From: Armigeres subalbatus
Taxonomy: Eukaryota; Arthropoda; Insecta; Diptera; Culicidae
NCBI RefSeq assembly: GCF_024139115.2
Contig: NC_085139.1
Location: 868,001-932,000, forward strand
Reading direction: 5' to 3'
DNA: 64,000 nt
Shown here piece after piece: positions 1 through 11,230 of the stretch. Below the pieces are notes generated by a model. It was not told where the DNA came from, did no database searches, and saw only the letters and a program-made list of their open reading frames with translations. The translations under genes and the position numbers were made by a program. Position 1 is the first letter of the stretch; every line of letters starts with the position of its first letter.

Positions 1-643
1 AATAAATATTAATACTAGGACGTATCCACCTAATAGTACCTATTCAATTTGATTTTTCTTATATAAAATTACCTCAAATTAGACATTTTAGCAAAGTTGT
101 ACCAAAAGGCCATATTAACACTCCAAAAACGAATTATTGATTAAGCGGCACCAACACCGCTAGGTGAATTAATCAGGGTTTTCAAATAGCTCGAACTTTG
201 AAAACTAACTCTAACTCTAAAATGTGGTATATGTAACGCAGCGGGGACATGCGGCAACAAAAGATTTTTTTCACTGTCAAAAACGTAAAATTTTCAGAAA
301 TTCACAATCGCGTTGCTAAAAACGCAATTTTTATGACTGCTAAATTGGCCTTGTTGTTAATTTTATTAGAGAGAACTTTTTGGTGTGGTTTAATTCTTCA
401 CTTAATGCAAAAAAAATGGAAATCAAAAGAAAATATTAACTTTCTGGCTCTTAGCCATCAGATTTACTTGCTGCTCCCGCAACACCATTGAGAGATCGTA
501 GAGTTTTCTGTATCTTTCTTAAGTGAGTGTTCAATTGGCTATTTTGCCCTTTCCTTAGCATTGGCAAAAAATAGTCAGGACAGATCTCGGCTGATGGAGA
601 ATGCCTAAGAGATAGTGATTTGTCTAGAACTATTATCCATGAT
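1..643. other. AT-rich stretch without a recognisable gene
   Basis: Apart from the short repeat terminus at 141-182, nothing here resembles a known gene. The longest open frame (249-491, 80 codons) has no recognisable domain and no coding-like composition. Confidence 0.6.
141..182 (-). repeat. Terminus of 'family T' repeat
   Basis: Read on the minus strand this begins AAAACCCTGATTAATTCACC and continues with TAGCGGTG. That is the same 5' terminus that begins the copies at 28328, 28884 and 54647 and the minus-strand copy ending at 61182. Only the end is present; the tandem core does not follow. Confidence 0.6.
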
Positions 644-655
644 AACGAGAGGGTG

Positions 656-947
656 TGTGGGGCCCTCCTTAGCCGTGCGATAAGTCGCGCGGCTACAAAG
701 CAAGACCATGCTGAGGGTGGCTGAGTTCAATTCCCGGTGCCGGTCTAGGCAATTTTCGGATTGGAAATTGTCTCGACTTCCCTGGGCATAAAAGTATCAT
801 CGTGCTAGCCTCATGATATTCTAATGCAAAAATGGTAACTTGGCTTAGAAACCTCGCAGTTGACAACTATGGAAGTGCTCAATGAACACTAAGGTGCGAG
901 GCGGCTCTGTCCCAGTGTGGGGATGTAATTTCAATAAGAAGAAGAAG
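656..947 (+). mobile_element. Feilai SINE, full length
   Basis: A tRNA-derived SINE transcribed by RNA polymerase III and mobilised by LINE proteins. The head GGGGCCCTCCTTAGCCGTGC contains a box A-like segment. The box B-like segment here reads GAGTTCAATTCCCGG, against GGTTCGATTCC in sister copies. The body matches the copies at 4461, 7676 and 18269, and the 3' end is a (GAA)n tail. A 12-bp target duplication AACGAGAGGGTG lies at 644-655 and 948-959. The body sequence is that of the Aedes Feilai family. Confidence 0.9.
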
Positions 948-1004
948 AACGAGAGGGTGATATGATACCTTCATACAATAAGCTAAATATTGGGCATTGC
1001 AAAG

Positions 1005-1105
1005 CTCTCAATCAATAACTGTAAGAACACTAAGTTAAAAAGCAGGTCAAGTTCCAGTTGGAATGTAGAGCCATAGAAGAAGGAGAAGAAGAAGAAGAAG
1101 ATACT
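1005..1105 (+). mobile_element. 5'-truncated second tRNA-SINE family (3' tail only)
   Basis: The segment AAGTTAAAAAGCAGGTCAAG and the following CCAGTTGGAATGTAGAGCCA with a (GAA)n tail match the 3' part of the complete copy at 25667-25910. The tRNA head is missing, so this copy has no pol III promoter. Confidence 0.65.
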
Positions 1106-2213
1106 GACACAGAGTTCAAAGAATCGTTTCCAACGTTTAATTTGGATTGATATGAATACTAATAGCGATACAATTTGTTTGTCTTCATTTTCACTGCAAA
1201 TTATATAAATTAATGATCTTTAATTTTACATAACATATCTAAAATCTAGAGATGATGATCGAGCTGTTTTTAAACTACAATTTCTTGAAAATGAAAAAAT
1301 CATTAATTCGCTACCATCTACAATTTAGGAAACACGTAGACATGGAGACGCATGATTGCTCACCATGCTTCGTACATGATGGATCAACGACGATCTCTAG
1401 ATTTCGATATGTTATGAAAAAATGTAAAGATCTTTCAAAGAAAATATAAAAACAAGGAGTCGTCGAAGATCGTTGCAAAAAAATTCAAGAAAACAAATTG
1501 CTTCGTGAATAATCAGATAAAATCCAAATTAAATCAAATTGATTAAAAGCATTCGTATTTTTCCTTTCAAGAAGAACTTTCTGGCTTTCATTTTGTGTTA
1601 GTGGATTAGTACTTCAAAATTATGATTGAGAAACTCCAATGCCATTCTGAAAAGCGGCACTGTTGTTAGCTTCAACATCAGATATTTAAACAAAATTTTA
1701 CTTTCAGCTCTTAAACGGGTACATCGTGTTGCTTTTGAGCATAATTGACTAGAACTTGCGAAATTGTACAGGCAACCATGTATATGGGGCTTGGCATTAG
1801 CTGTCCATTCTCAATGTACTTACACGTTTCGGAAGCTCACGTATTTTCAGTCAATAACGGCGTCCTTACGGTCATATAAAGAAGGAAGGATTGTTAGTTC
1901 TACTCTCATCGCTACTAGAGACCGAGAGCACCTCCGCATCTTCACGATGGTCTTGGGATAGGGTATTGTACTCATTTTAAGGGATGTATTATCTGGATTC
2001 ACCTTTTTAAGTACCGCCATCGGGGGTGACAATGGGCTCAGGGGGGCCAAGTCGAGTCAAGTACCAGACACTGAAGACGACCACACAGTTGTGGTCGAAA
2101 TACGTATCTGCAAAGATAACGAAAATTAACTGGTGGAATTAAATGGACAGTACTTAATTCGTCTTAGACGGTTTAATACATTCCACTAAACGAGCTTAAT
2201 ATATTTTTCTGAA
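1106..2213. other. Unassigned stretch with one MITE terminus
   Basis: No gene is recognised. Around 2052-2200 the sequence has the character of a dispersed-element end (it runs into an A-rich stretch before the SINE tail at 2214), but no second copy is visible here to prove it. The short open frames show no known domain. Confidence 0.4.
2012..2048 (+). repeat. Solo terminus of TA-flanked MITE family
   Basis: Begins TACCGCCATCGGGGGTGACA followed by ATGGGCTCAGGGGGG. It resembles the left end of the element at 31674 (TACCGTTGTTCGGGGTGACA) and the ends of the element at 12929. No matching inverted end was found nearby. Confidence 0.5.
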
Positions 2214-2279
2214 AAAAAAGTTGCAAAGCAGGCCAAGTTCCAGTTGGAATGTAGAGTAATTGAAGAGGAAGAAGAATAG
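2214..2279 (+). mobile_element. 3' tail of second tRNA-SINE family
   Basis: Contains GCAGGCCAAGTTCCAGTTGG and GAATGTAGAG followed by a degenerate GAA-rich tail, as in 25867-25910. It is strongly 5'-truncated. Confidence 0.6.
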
Positions 2280-2324
2280 AAGACAATGGCAAATGTGACT
2301 CTTCCTCTGAAAACAGTCTTTTGT

Positions 2325-2650
2325 CCTGAAATTGGCTAAATTAGATATAATTCTCTTTTTAAAAGTGGGCGTTTTCTTGAAATAGCGATATTGTGGATTT
2401 AATTAGTTCTTAAAAAGTAGGCATTTTCCTGGAATAAGGCAATATTAAATAAGATTCATTCTTTTGAGGTAGGCGCTTGCCAGGAATAAGGCAATGGAGA
2501 ATGTGATTTTTACTTTTAAAATAGGGGCTCGCGTGAAATACCAAGTTCGTTTATTTGATAGGCTCAGGCGTGTATAACACTTCACGGAGCCACGGTTCTT
2601 TGTGGAGGTTCGCGTGAAATAACGCAATATCGAATATTACCTTCTAAGAA
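2325..2650 (+). repeat. Degenerate tandem repeat, about 65-70 bp period
   Basis: Four to five diverged units share the core 'TTTTAAAAGTGGGCGTTTTC' / 'TTAAAAAGTAGGCATTTTCC' / 'TGAGGTAGGCGCTTGCCAGG', each followed by a GAATAA- or GAAATA-type segment and GGCAATAT or a variant. The last units read GGGGCTCGCGTGAAATACC and GGAGGTTCGCGTGAAATAAC. This is a local minisatellite; no coding role is seen. Confidence 0.55.
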
Positions 2651-3198
2651 GTACAGTGAACACCCGCTAATTGGGCTTTATTCAGCTGAGGCAACGCGTT
2701 GACGTTTCATTTTTACTATTGGTGCGTGAAACTTTCCTTCACTCAATGCAGAGAAGTAAACAACATTGAAGGTTATCAAAACGCCCCAATTAGCAAACGA
2801 TCATTACGATTCTTTACAAACCTGCAGAAATCCCCACGAATCTCAAGGATTATTCATACAGCTTCTGGATTCTGGACTTATATGAATCTTCGTAGTTTGA
2901 ATATACCCTTTCAGTAACCTCCATGCAATGGCAATTATTTAACCTGAAGCTATAACTTTCAATAAACTTGGATTTAGGAAGCTGTCAAAATATGAACTTA
3001 AGATTTTTTCTGTTGCCCAACAGGAGAAAAATGAGAGTACGACGGGCCACTTCTTTTATACACCAATTTCTTTGGAATTCCCATCTTTTCATAAACCTGT
3101 TTCAGCATATCAAAACTAAAGATATCAAATTGACTTAAGCTTCCTTTAGAATTTCCAATACTTCATTAGGGCTTATTTTTAGTTTCTACAGATTTTAT
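2651..3198. other. Unassigned stretch
   Basis: No gene, RNA or repeat is recognised. The 72-codon open frame at 2699-2917 has no known domain. Confidence 0.5.
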
Positions 3199-3899
3199 AA
3201 ATTATTTATTTATTTATTCAGACTAAGGCCGGAGGTGCCTGTGCGGTATATAAGAGTCTTCTCCATTCGGCTCGGTCTATGGCTACACGTCGCCAACCAC
3301 GCAGTCTACGGAGGGTCCGCAAGTCATCTTCCACCAGATCGATCCACCTTGCCCGCTGTGCACCTCGCCTTCTTGTTCCCGTCGGATCGTTGTCGAGAAC
3401 CGTTTTCACCGGGTTACTATCCGACATTCTGGCTACGCGCCCGGCCCACCGCAGTCGTCCGATTTTCACGGTGTGAACGATGGATGGTTCTCCCAGCAGC
3501 TCATGCAACTCGTATTTCATTCGCCTCTTCCACGTACCGTTCGCCATCTGCACCACACCATAGATGGTACGTAGCACTTTCCGTTCGAAAACTCCGAGTG
3601 CGCGTTGATCCTCCACGAGCATCGTCCAGGTCTCGTGTCCGTAGAGGACTACCGGTCTAATGAGCGTTTTGTAGATTGTCAGTTTGGTACGGCGGCGAAC
3701 TCTATTCGATCGGAGCGTCTTGCGGAGTCCAAAGTACGTACTATTTTCAGCCACTATGCGTTTCCGAAATTCTCTGCTGGTATCATTTTCGGCAGTCACC
3801 AGTAAGCCCAAGTACACAAATTCTTCTACCACCTCGATTTTGTCACCACCGATGCAAACTCGCGGTGGGTGGCTCACATTGTCTTCTCTTGAACCTCGA
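3199..3899 (-). pseudogene. RTE-clade LINE fragment, RT C-terminus and 3' end
   Basis: A 5'-truncated non-LTR retrotransposon on the minus strand. The frame from about 3877 to 3218 encodes the region downstream of the reverse transcriptase catalytic core: VYLGLLVTAENDTSR, TYFGLRKTLRSNR, LYGHETWTMLVEDQRALGVF and RWAGRVARMSDSNP. It ends with the family's SGALV-like C-terminus (here PPALV). It aligns through most of its length with the plus-strand copy at 53855-54534. The 3' end is a short ATTT/AAAT microsatellite at 3199-3215, typical of RTE elements. The homology stops abruptly at about 3899, as expected for incomplete reverse transcription. The endonuclease and RT motifs are absent, so it is dead. 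The clade assignment (JAM1-like) is from motif memory. Confidence 0.75.
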
Positions 3900-4459
3900 T
3901 CAGAGTTTCTTGATCTTGACCTTGATCAGAGTTTCAGATCTTTGCCCAATATGTTGACAACGTTTGTACATTATTTAAATATAATTAATTATGTGCAAAC
4001 TTACAAATCATTATTCAATTATATACTCTTATACAATGTATATGAAATGAAAAATAGTAAAAAACCTTGAGTTGGATTAAAATTACAGGCTATTGAATAG
4101 AAAATTGTATAGATTTTCGACTGCGGATTCTTTTAGAAATTTTTTGATAATCTCAAAAATTCTGCGTTAAGTACTTCCCGTTTTTTTAACCGTTCAGGCA
4201 TCTCTGAACATCTTTTTATGAAAAAATACTTCCTGGAATCACCATGGAATCTAAATAGCCTCTTCGGGGTACAATTATTCCTAAGAAATACTAGAAACCT
4301 CCACGGTTATCAGTTTCACCACTAATTAATTATTACATTTTCTCTCTAATTCACAGATTATATGTAGCTAAACTTCATATAGAACTATTAAACTGATAGA
4401 CCAAACTACTCCACATTGTTTACTATTTTTGAAAAGTTACAAATTAAATTCTTCAATAT
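3900..4459. other. AT-rich unassigned stretch
   Basis: No gene or repeat is recognised. A 26-bp-period direct repeat of GATCAGAGTTT (3898 and 3924) lies at the truncation point of the adjacent LINE fragment. Confidence 0.5.
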
Positions 4460-4460
4460 G

Positions 4461-5447
4461 GGGGCCCTCCTTAGCCGTGCGGTAAGACGTGCGGCTACAA
4501 AGCAAGACCGTGCTGAGAGTGGCTGGGTTCGATTCCCGGTGCCGGTCTAGACAATTTTCGGATTGGAAATTGTCTCGACTTCCCTGGGCATAAAAGTATC
4601 ATCGTGCTAGCCTCATGGTTAGGGTGGCTCAAAAATCACTGTTTTCAATTTTTTTTTATGGGCCTGGACTGATGCTTTGGACAAAATTTCAGCCAAATCG
4701 GTCAACGTTTGGGCGGTGCTAAACTCGTTGAAAGTTTATATGGAAAAATTTATGCAGAAACATCCAAAAACAGGAATTTTCAGTTGGACGGCACAATTTA
4801 CGATCGAGAACCATGCTACTCATTCAGTTCTTGTATAATTAAATGCAGAATGTTATGCCGAAAACCGCGAGAAGATTAGAATTTATTAGGCAACGATATT
4901 GCATTTTACTGGAGTGCTGTAGGGGTGAATTTATTTCTTTTCAAAGGTAGAAGGAACAAAATTTGCTCAAACCCCACTTCAGAGAAATGCTAATAACTTA
5001 GCCGGGCAAACTCTAATCTTATCGCGGTTTTCTGCATAACATTCTGTATTAAATTCTTCAAGATCTGAATGAGTATCATAGTTCTTCATCGCAATTTGTG
5101 CCGTCCAACTGCAATTCACTGTTTTTGGATGTTTCTGCATACATTTTTGCATATAAACTTCCAACGAGTTTAGCACCGCCCAAACGTTGACCGATTTGGC
5201 TGAAATTTTGTCCAGAGCATCAGGGCATCAAATAAAACTGAATAGGAGGCCCATCAAACAAATTGAAAAACAGTTTTCCCATACTAATTTGAGCTACCCT
5301 ACTCATGGTATACGAATGCAAAAATGGTAACCTGGCTTAGAAAACTCGTAGTTAATAATTGTGGAAGTGCTTAATGAACACTAAGCTGCGAGGTGGCTCT
5401 GTCCCAGTGTGGGGATGTAATAACAAAAAGAAGAAGAAGAAGAAGAA
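4461..5447 (+). mobile_element. Feilai SINE split by a hAT-type element
   Basis: The Feilai head and middle (4461-4619, box B GGTTCGATTCC) and tail (5302-5447, ending in (GAA)n) are separated by a 682-bp insertion. Joined, the two parts have the same organisation as the intact copy at 18269. The upstream target duplication is not clear. Confidence 0.85.
4620..5301. mobile_element. hAT-type foldback MITE nested in Feilai
   Basis: The ends are TAGGGTGGCTCAAA and, on the other strand, TAGGGTAGCTCAAATT. It is flanked by an exact 8-bp duplication CTCATGGT (4612-4619 and 5302-5309), the length used by hAT transposases. The two arms are inverted copies of each other over roughly 270-300 bp, for example GCCGTCCAACTG on the right against CAGTTGGACGGC on the left, leaving a short loop near 4890-4985. 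It has no transposase, so it must be moved by an autonomous hAT element elsewhere. Confidence 0.85.
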
Positions 5448-5965
5448 CCAGTATGGTAACATCCAAATAAAATAATCATGGAAAGAACAACGTTTGAATT
5501 TCCCCACCAAAACACTGCGCGACTAGATAATTAACTAGCAGTTTATAAAATTGATAATCAATTTGGAATACTTGAACAAATTCCTACTATTTATATATTT
5601 CCTTTAAAAAAAACAAAGCGCCCACTTATACTTATGCCACACTCATACTTATGCCGCAACTTTCGAGTAGGCCCTATTGCGGGGCATTTGCATACCAATA
5701 AAAAACTGGAAGACTCAGGACGACATTTAATTTTTGTCGTTCATTTCTGCCATTTAGAAAACAGAAATAAATAAATGGTTGAATGTATAAAAAAACCAAT
5801 ACACCTGGCGGTTATAATGCGTTCGTTTAAAAGGGCTAAAAGTCATATAAGAAAAGTGTTAAATAAATACCACTGATAGGTAGGTCCTAGTTTATACATT
5901 CGTTTCAACTCATTAGGGAATTTCACGTGGAACGCAACTTGGGTAGTATAAGCGCCAACAAAATG
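5448..5965. other. AT-rich unassigned stretch
   Basis: No gene is recognised. There is a short near-repeat, CCCACTTATACTTATGCCAC followed by ACTCATACTTATGCCGC, at about 5620-5660. Confidence 0.5.
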
Positions 5966-6288
5966 ATTTATCCACATTTTGTCCATAACTTTTGATCACA
6001 TAGTCCGACTTGATCAATTTTCAATAGAATTCAATGGGACAGAATACACAGTCAAATGCAACTTGTTGCAAGCAAATAAGATAAGAAAAAGTTCCACAAA
6101 TGTGAGTGAGTTTTTTTTTGCGCACATACATACTTACATGCACAAACACACAGACAGACATCAGCTTAATTCGTCGAACTGAGTCAATTGTCACATGAAA
6201 TTCGGCCTTGTGGGCCTTCTATCAAAAGTTCGAGTTTGGAGTAAACATATAGCCTTTCGGTACGCCCTGGTGTGCGAGAAGGCAAAAA
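5966..6288 (+). repeat. Family T copy with one core unit
   Basis: One diverged core unit carries TAGTCCGACTTGATCAATTT and GCAACTTGTTGCAAGCAAAT. It is followed by a CA-rich stretch (6120-6160), then CAGACATCAGCTTAATTCGT and an end resembling CGAGAAAGGCAAAA (6276-6288). The usual 5' terminus is absent. Confidence 0.65.
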
Positions 6289-6424
6289 TTTTGGCAATAA
6301 GTAACATTTTACCAAAACCAGCAATAAATAAATAAAAGATTAATCCCCCATAAAACTAAGTATTTTGGTAATTAAATCGGCTAGTTGGTGAGGATAAGAA
6401 AAGGATACAAAAAAAGGAGTGAGA

Positions 6425-7087
6425 CTTTTTAAGCGGTTTTTGCATAAAAGTTGTATTTTGGCTATAACTTCAAGTCCCATAGAGCGATCTGGCCAATTTT
6501 CAACAGAAAATATTAGGACAGAATACTGCGTCGAACGCAACTTGTTGCGAGTAAATCGGTGAGTGTGTGAGATGTTTTAACGCGGTTTTTGTATAAAAGA
6601 ATATATTTTAGCCATAACTTCTGATCCTATACTCCGATCCAATTTTCAATAGGAAACAATGGATAGAATTCTGCGTCGAATGCAACTTGTTGCAAGTAAA
6701 TCGGTTGAAAAAAAAAGTAAAAAATGAGTGAAATTTTTTTACGTGGTTTTGTTTAAAAAATGTATTTTGGCCATTACTTCTGATCCCATTGTCCTGTCTG
6801 GCCAATTTTCAATAGAAACAATGAGACATGATTCTGCGTCTAATAAAATTTGTTGCGAGTAAATCGATTAAGGATAAATGCGAAAAAATGAGTGAGAATT
6901 TGGCCAATATTTTAGTGTGCGCGCACACACATACACACATACAGACATCATCTAAATTTGTTGAACTGATTCGATCGGTATATAACACTATGGGTCTCCG
7001 GATCTTATATAATATTATGGGTCTTCTTGTTTTTGGAGCGAACATATAATTTTTACGTATACTTAGTATACGAGAAAGGCAAAAAGT
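6425..7087 (+). repeat. Family T copy with three core units
   Basis: Three core units start near 6464, 6605 and 6762, a spacing of roughly 140-160 bp. They are recognised by GGCCATAACTTCTGATCC, TGGCCAATTTTCAATAG, TCTGCGTCGAA and AACTTGTTGCGAGTAAATCG. A CA-rich stretch, ACAGACATCATC, GATCGGTATATAACACTATG and the terminal CGAGAAAGGCAAAA follow. Nothing here is coding; the short open frames are by-products. Confidence 0.75.
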
Positions 7088-7201
7088 AAGAAATATCAAT
7101 TTTAGTGTTTGCGAGATTTGCTTACTGTCATATGTCCAAAAATGGACCATTTGATGGCAGTATTCCCGAACAGGAGCGACGACCTCGAAATCAGAAGTTT
7201 G

Positions 7202-7421
7202 TATAAACTTGCCTTCTCCTTATCTTGCCTTCCAGAAAATAATATGCAAAATACTTCAGGCATATCATGCTTACGTATTTTAATACCAAACGAGTAATCA
7301 TTTTTTACGCGTTTGGTATTGAAATAACAATAACAGAGTGTGTTATGCCTGAAGTACCTTGCATATTCATTTTTAGAATTACTCCTTTGGTATTTTACCT
7401 CTTATGCAAGGCAAGTTTATA
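7202..7421. mobile_element. Palindromic MITE
   Basis: The outer arms are TATAAACTTGCCTT and its inverse AAGGCAAGTTTATA. The inner arms are AATATGCAAAATACTTCAGG and its diverged inverse CCTGAAGTACCTTGCATATT, with a small hairpin (ACCAAACGAGTAA / TTACGCGTTTGGT) at the centre. It is non-coding. Confidence 0.6.
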
Positions 7422-7672
7422 ACAGAATAAGGTATAAATCATAGAATTAGGTATTATTGAGTTATTTTCTCATGCTCGGTTTTGGCTCTTGTTGCTATTA
7501 GGGGAGGAGAATTCCATTACATTATATCCACGTCATATCAATTAACAGTCGTACATCTCCTTCGAACTCTGAACAACAAATACTTCTCTAAATAGTAGGT
7601 AAACAAAATCCTAACTATCGTAATTTTCGGTAATATAGTTTTTGAAAAATCAGTAAATCAGTAAAAATAGAT
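7422..7672. other. Short unassigned spacer
   Basis: AT-rich sequence between a palindromic MITE and a Feilai copy. No gene or repeat is recognised. Confidence 0.5.
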
Positions 7673-7675
7673 TGG

Positions 7676-8391
7676 GGCCCTCCTTAGCCGTGCGGTAAGA
7701 CGCGCGGCTACAAAGCAAGACCATGCTGAGGGTGGCTGGGTTCGATTCCCGGTGCCGGTCTAGGCAATTTTCGGATTGGAAATTGTCTCGACTTCCCTGG
7801 GCATAAAAGTATCATCGTGTTAGCCTCATGCAGAGTGTAAAATAATCGAAAATTTTTAGTGAAGTCCATTTTTCTTCATTTGTCAGTTCACTTCCGACAC
7901 ATTCATAGTCGGCTCTGGACAGTCAATATTCAGTTGAATATTAGTCATTGAATATTTATGCACATTCTACAAATTGATAAATTATCTGAAATCTGAGCAC
8001 GTTTCAAATGAGTTAAGTGATTTATCACACAGGACTGAATCCGATTTTCATCCGCGAGGCACTTTCAGCGGTAAACATCAACATAAACAATGATAATTAT
8101 GTTTTTTTCTGCACATAGTAAACACATTCAGTGACAGTCGAATGAATGAGTTCGTGGAGTAGTCGTCTGACTATGTCATTCTATGTTTTGAACATTCATG
8201 CGATGGACCGAAGTTGCTTCATGAAGATGAATATTTTAGGCTCTGCCTCATGATATACGAATGCAAAAATGGTAACTTGGCTTAGAAACCTCGCAGTTAA
8301 TAACTGTGGAAGTGCTTAATGAACACTAAGCTGCGAGGCGGCTCTGTTCCAGTGTGGGAATGTAATGCCAATAAGAAGAAGAAGAAGAAGA
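7676..8391 (+). mobile_element. Feilai SINE split by a second hAT-like MITE
   Basis: Feilai head 7676-7830, tail 8246-8391 with a (GAA)n end. A short target duplication AGATTGG is seen at 7669-7675 and 8392-8398. The interior is interrupted at almost the same point as the copy at 4461. Confidence 0.85.
7831..8245. mobile_element. hAT-like MITE nested in Feilai
   Basis: A 415-bp insert with imperfect terminal inverted repeats CAGAGTGTAAAATAATC and, on the other strand, CAGAGCCTAAAATATTC. It is flanked by CCTCATG at 7824-7830 and 8246-8252 (8 bp, GCCTCATG, if the ambiguous terminal G is counted). It contains no coding sequence. The CAGAG ends and 7-8-bp duplication suit the hAT superfamily. 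Confidence 0.75.
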
Positions 8392-8399
8392 AGATTGGT

Positions 8400-9569
8400 T
8401 TTCAGAAGTCTTTGCCTTTCTCGTACATCAAGATGAAATGAAAAGAATATTTGTTTACTCCACAATTTATTAATTTATTTAATGAATCGTCGAAATAATG
8501 TGAACAAAAAACTTATTAACTGCTTAGGCACTTATCGCTATTGATTTTTCTTTAATTCAATTCGACATGTTACCTATAAAATACTAGTTTAAAACGGTGT
8601 ATCAAAAAAATCACTGTTTTATACATTATGCATTTCAATGGGTGTGATGAACTTATACAACATAAAAAATCACATGAATAAATAATAGTAATCCATTTCA
8701 ATGGCGTTTCTTGCGGAAGAGAATGGGTTTGGTTGGCAAGGATTGTTGAAGAAATACCAAAAAGAGTTTTTGTTATATGTATGAAGTATAACGATCAATC
8801 GGGTCGATTTGTAATTACGAAGAAATAACGTAATCCTAACATTTATATGTTTATCAGATGTATAATATTTAAATTTTTGGGGCGATGTACAGACTTAAAT
8901 TAAAATCAACGAAATTCCTAATGTCGCAAATATACGAGTATATAATAGTGTAGAACTTTATAACAAAAATACGTGGCAATAGTTATTATTGATATCATAT
9001 AAGAAGCATGGATTTAGTTTCATACATTGCTCATGCTTTCAAGGATTTTCCAAATGGTTTACTGTAATTTATTTTTCGTTTTGTCATGTCAACATTACAG
9101 TCTTTGTTATCATTTTTGACTTACCTCCGGAAAATGTTTGACTGCCAGTGAAGTGATTATCATTCACAAGAATCTCTTACGTCTGTCACCAGTATCTGGA
9201 TTTTTTTCTTCTTCGTTTTATCACGGTTTCCACTAATTCACTATTTTCTTCCAATTTCAGTACTTTGCACGTATATCAAATTGCCGCTGGGATGTTTTAT
9301 TTCTCTTAATATTTGCACGATGTGAGATTTAATTAATATTATATACACATTTTTATTAGCACGTTTGGATGGGACTTGAAGGAAAACGGATTTTCACATT
9401 GAATTGCACTATTTTAGATGCTTTTAACAAACACATACAGCGTTGTAGCAATTTTTTCTTCTACTTAGATAACTTTTGGCTTTTTGCAGGAACACTATCT
9501 TCTCTGGAGACAGGAGCGTAATACCACCGTATCACTAGTTTTCACTTTATTCTTCTCCCCAAGGAAAAA
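8400..9569. other. AT-rich stretch without features
   Basis: No repeat copy, open frame with a known domain, or RNA gene is recognised. Confidence 0.5.
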
Positions 9570-11230
9570 GGTCAATCAGTTGTTGGTAAGTTTTGCACCA
9601 ATTTCCGTGATCTGATTAGCGGGCAACTTCCGTCGCCCGCAATTAAAACTGTCGGTGAGCAAAGTTTCACGTGGCCGGTCTACAAACAATTAACCCGACG
9701 TCGGTCGGTCAGTAGCGTTTCGAGACGTTTGAACCCGGCGCCATAAACACCTCGTAAATTACAATAACTATAAAATTTTACGATTTGTTATGATTGTGTC
9801 GTCTTCGTTTTTGGTTTTGTCTTCCGCGGAGCAAAACGCAACAATCGACAATGCGGCGAAGAGCAGAAAATCCAAATGCGACAGCCTATCAACTGTGTAC
9901 TTTTATTGTGTTTCTTTTATGCTTTTCTAATTGATGTTTATTTCTTTACGATTTCTATCAAACTAAAACCATAAAATACGATTTCTCTGCTGTTCACTCT
10001 GGTGAATTGTGTGCGAACAGCCGAGAGCTCACATGTGAAGCGGGAGAATCCCTGTAGCAATAAAATACGACGATGAGATTGGACACACGGGCGCTACCCC
10101 GCTTTGATCCCCTCCCTCCGCCCAGACAAGAGCCGGCCAGCAACCAGCCCTCCTCCGTCCATGGCCGCCAACCCGATCGGCAAGAGGCTCGCACACATAA
10201 ACTATCCCAGTGACGACCGCGTGAAACAAGAATAACAATCAATTATGATAAAAAGAGATAAATGTAACTCTTGCCGAACTGCGGCAGAGCGAGAAGAGAT
10301 CCTACATTGCCCTGCCACTTGGACGTGTGTGTGCATCGGTCGTAAAGTATATTTTCCTTCTCATCGAATTTTAAATTTATTATGAGAATCTCGGTCACCT
10401 TTATGGCCGATTCCTGCTCTGCGTCGTTTGGTGTTAGTGGGTGACTCTCTGTCTGTGCAGACCATTCGGAACGTGCGGTGGTAAAACTCTCCAACTTTTG
10501 AGTAAAATATTGCATTGCAGAACGGCTGAGCGAACGGCAGTCGTATCATAATTCAGGCTTGGAAATAAACCAAAGCTGAAATACGAGACGGTGCCAGTAT
10601 TTACTCACTCACTATTTGCTGCGGGCTCTCTTGTGAGTTCTTCTAAAAGTGTTTTCCTCGCCGGCTGGGACGAAAAACATAAAAATCATATGCTCAGCCG
10701 CCGTCGCAGCATCCATTCGTCAGAGCCTACCTTCGGCAGTTCAGAGCGAAGCAAGCCGGAAAGAACTGTGCAATGCGCTTCACCAACACCAAAGCAATCC
10801 GTGATTCGTTTCGGTGCAAAAAAGACAACAAATAGGAGGAGCAAATCTCATAAACCATTCTAGGAGAAGTGAGTTTCGTCGGGTGTGCTGCGAGATGAAC
10901 AAAAAAAGCAAGAGAAAAGCGCCTCCGGAAGATGGATGATTCGGGCGAGTGAGATATTGGATTTTTATTTTGTATCGTGAAACGACCTCGTATATAAAAT
11001 GGTTATTTATGGCCGCAAACAGAGTGCCATTGAGTGACTCCGCACGAATGGAACCGAATTCGGCTCAGTGGAGAGTGAGAATGAGTCCAGCAGAATGGCG
11101 CTCGCGATGTTAGGAGCCAACGTTGGTTTCCGTTGGGAGCTGGAAGATATTAAACGCGGTTGAAGTCAGTCGTACCTTCAAGGAGTGATTTTTATTGCGT
11201 GAGAGTGTGAATTGGTACCTATAAGGATGA
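9570..11230. other. Non-repetitive GC-richer island, possible non-coding exon or promoter
   Basis: This is the longest part of the first half with balanced base composition and no visible transposon. GC peaks at about 10080-10200. A stretch at about 10690-10868 rich in codon-like sequence is followed by GTGAGT at 10869-10874, a possible splice donor. An arthropod initiator-like TCAGTCGT occurs at about 11165-11172. The open frames here (for example 10591-10863, starting at a non-ATG codon) match nothing I know. The promoter/exon reading is inference only. Confidence 0.25.

Noticed and set aside
10591..10863. 90-codon frame as a host protein-coding exon
   Set aside because: It starts at a non-ATG codon and has no known domain; retained only as a possible untranslated exon region.
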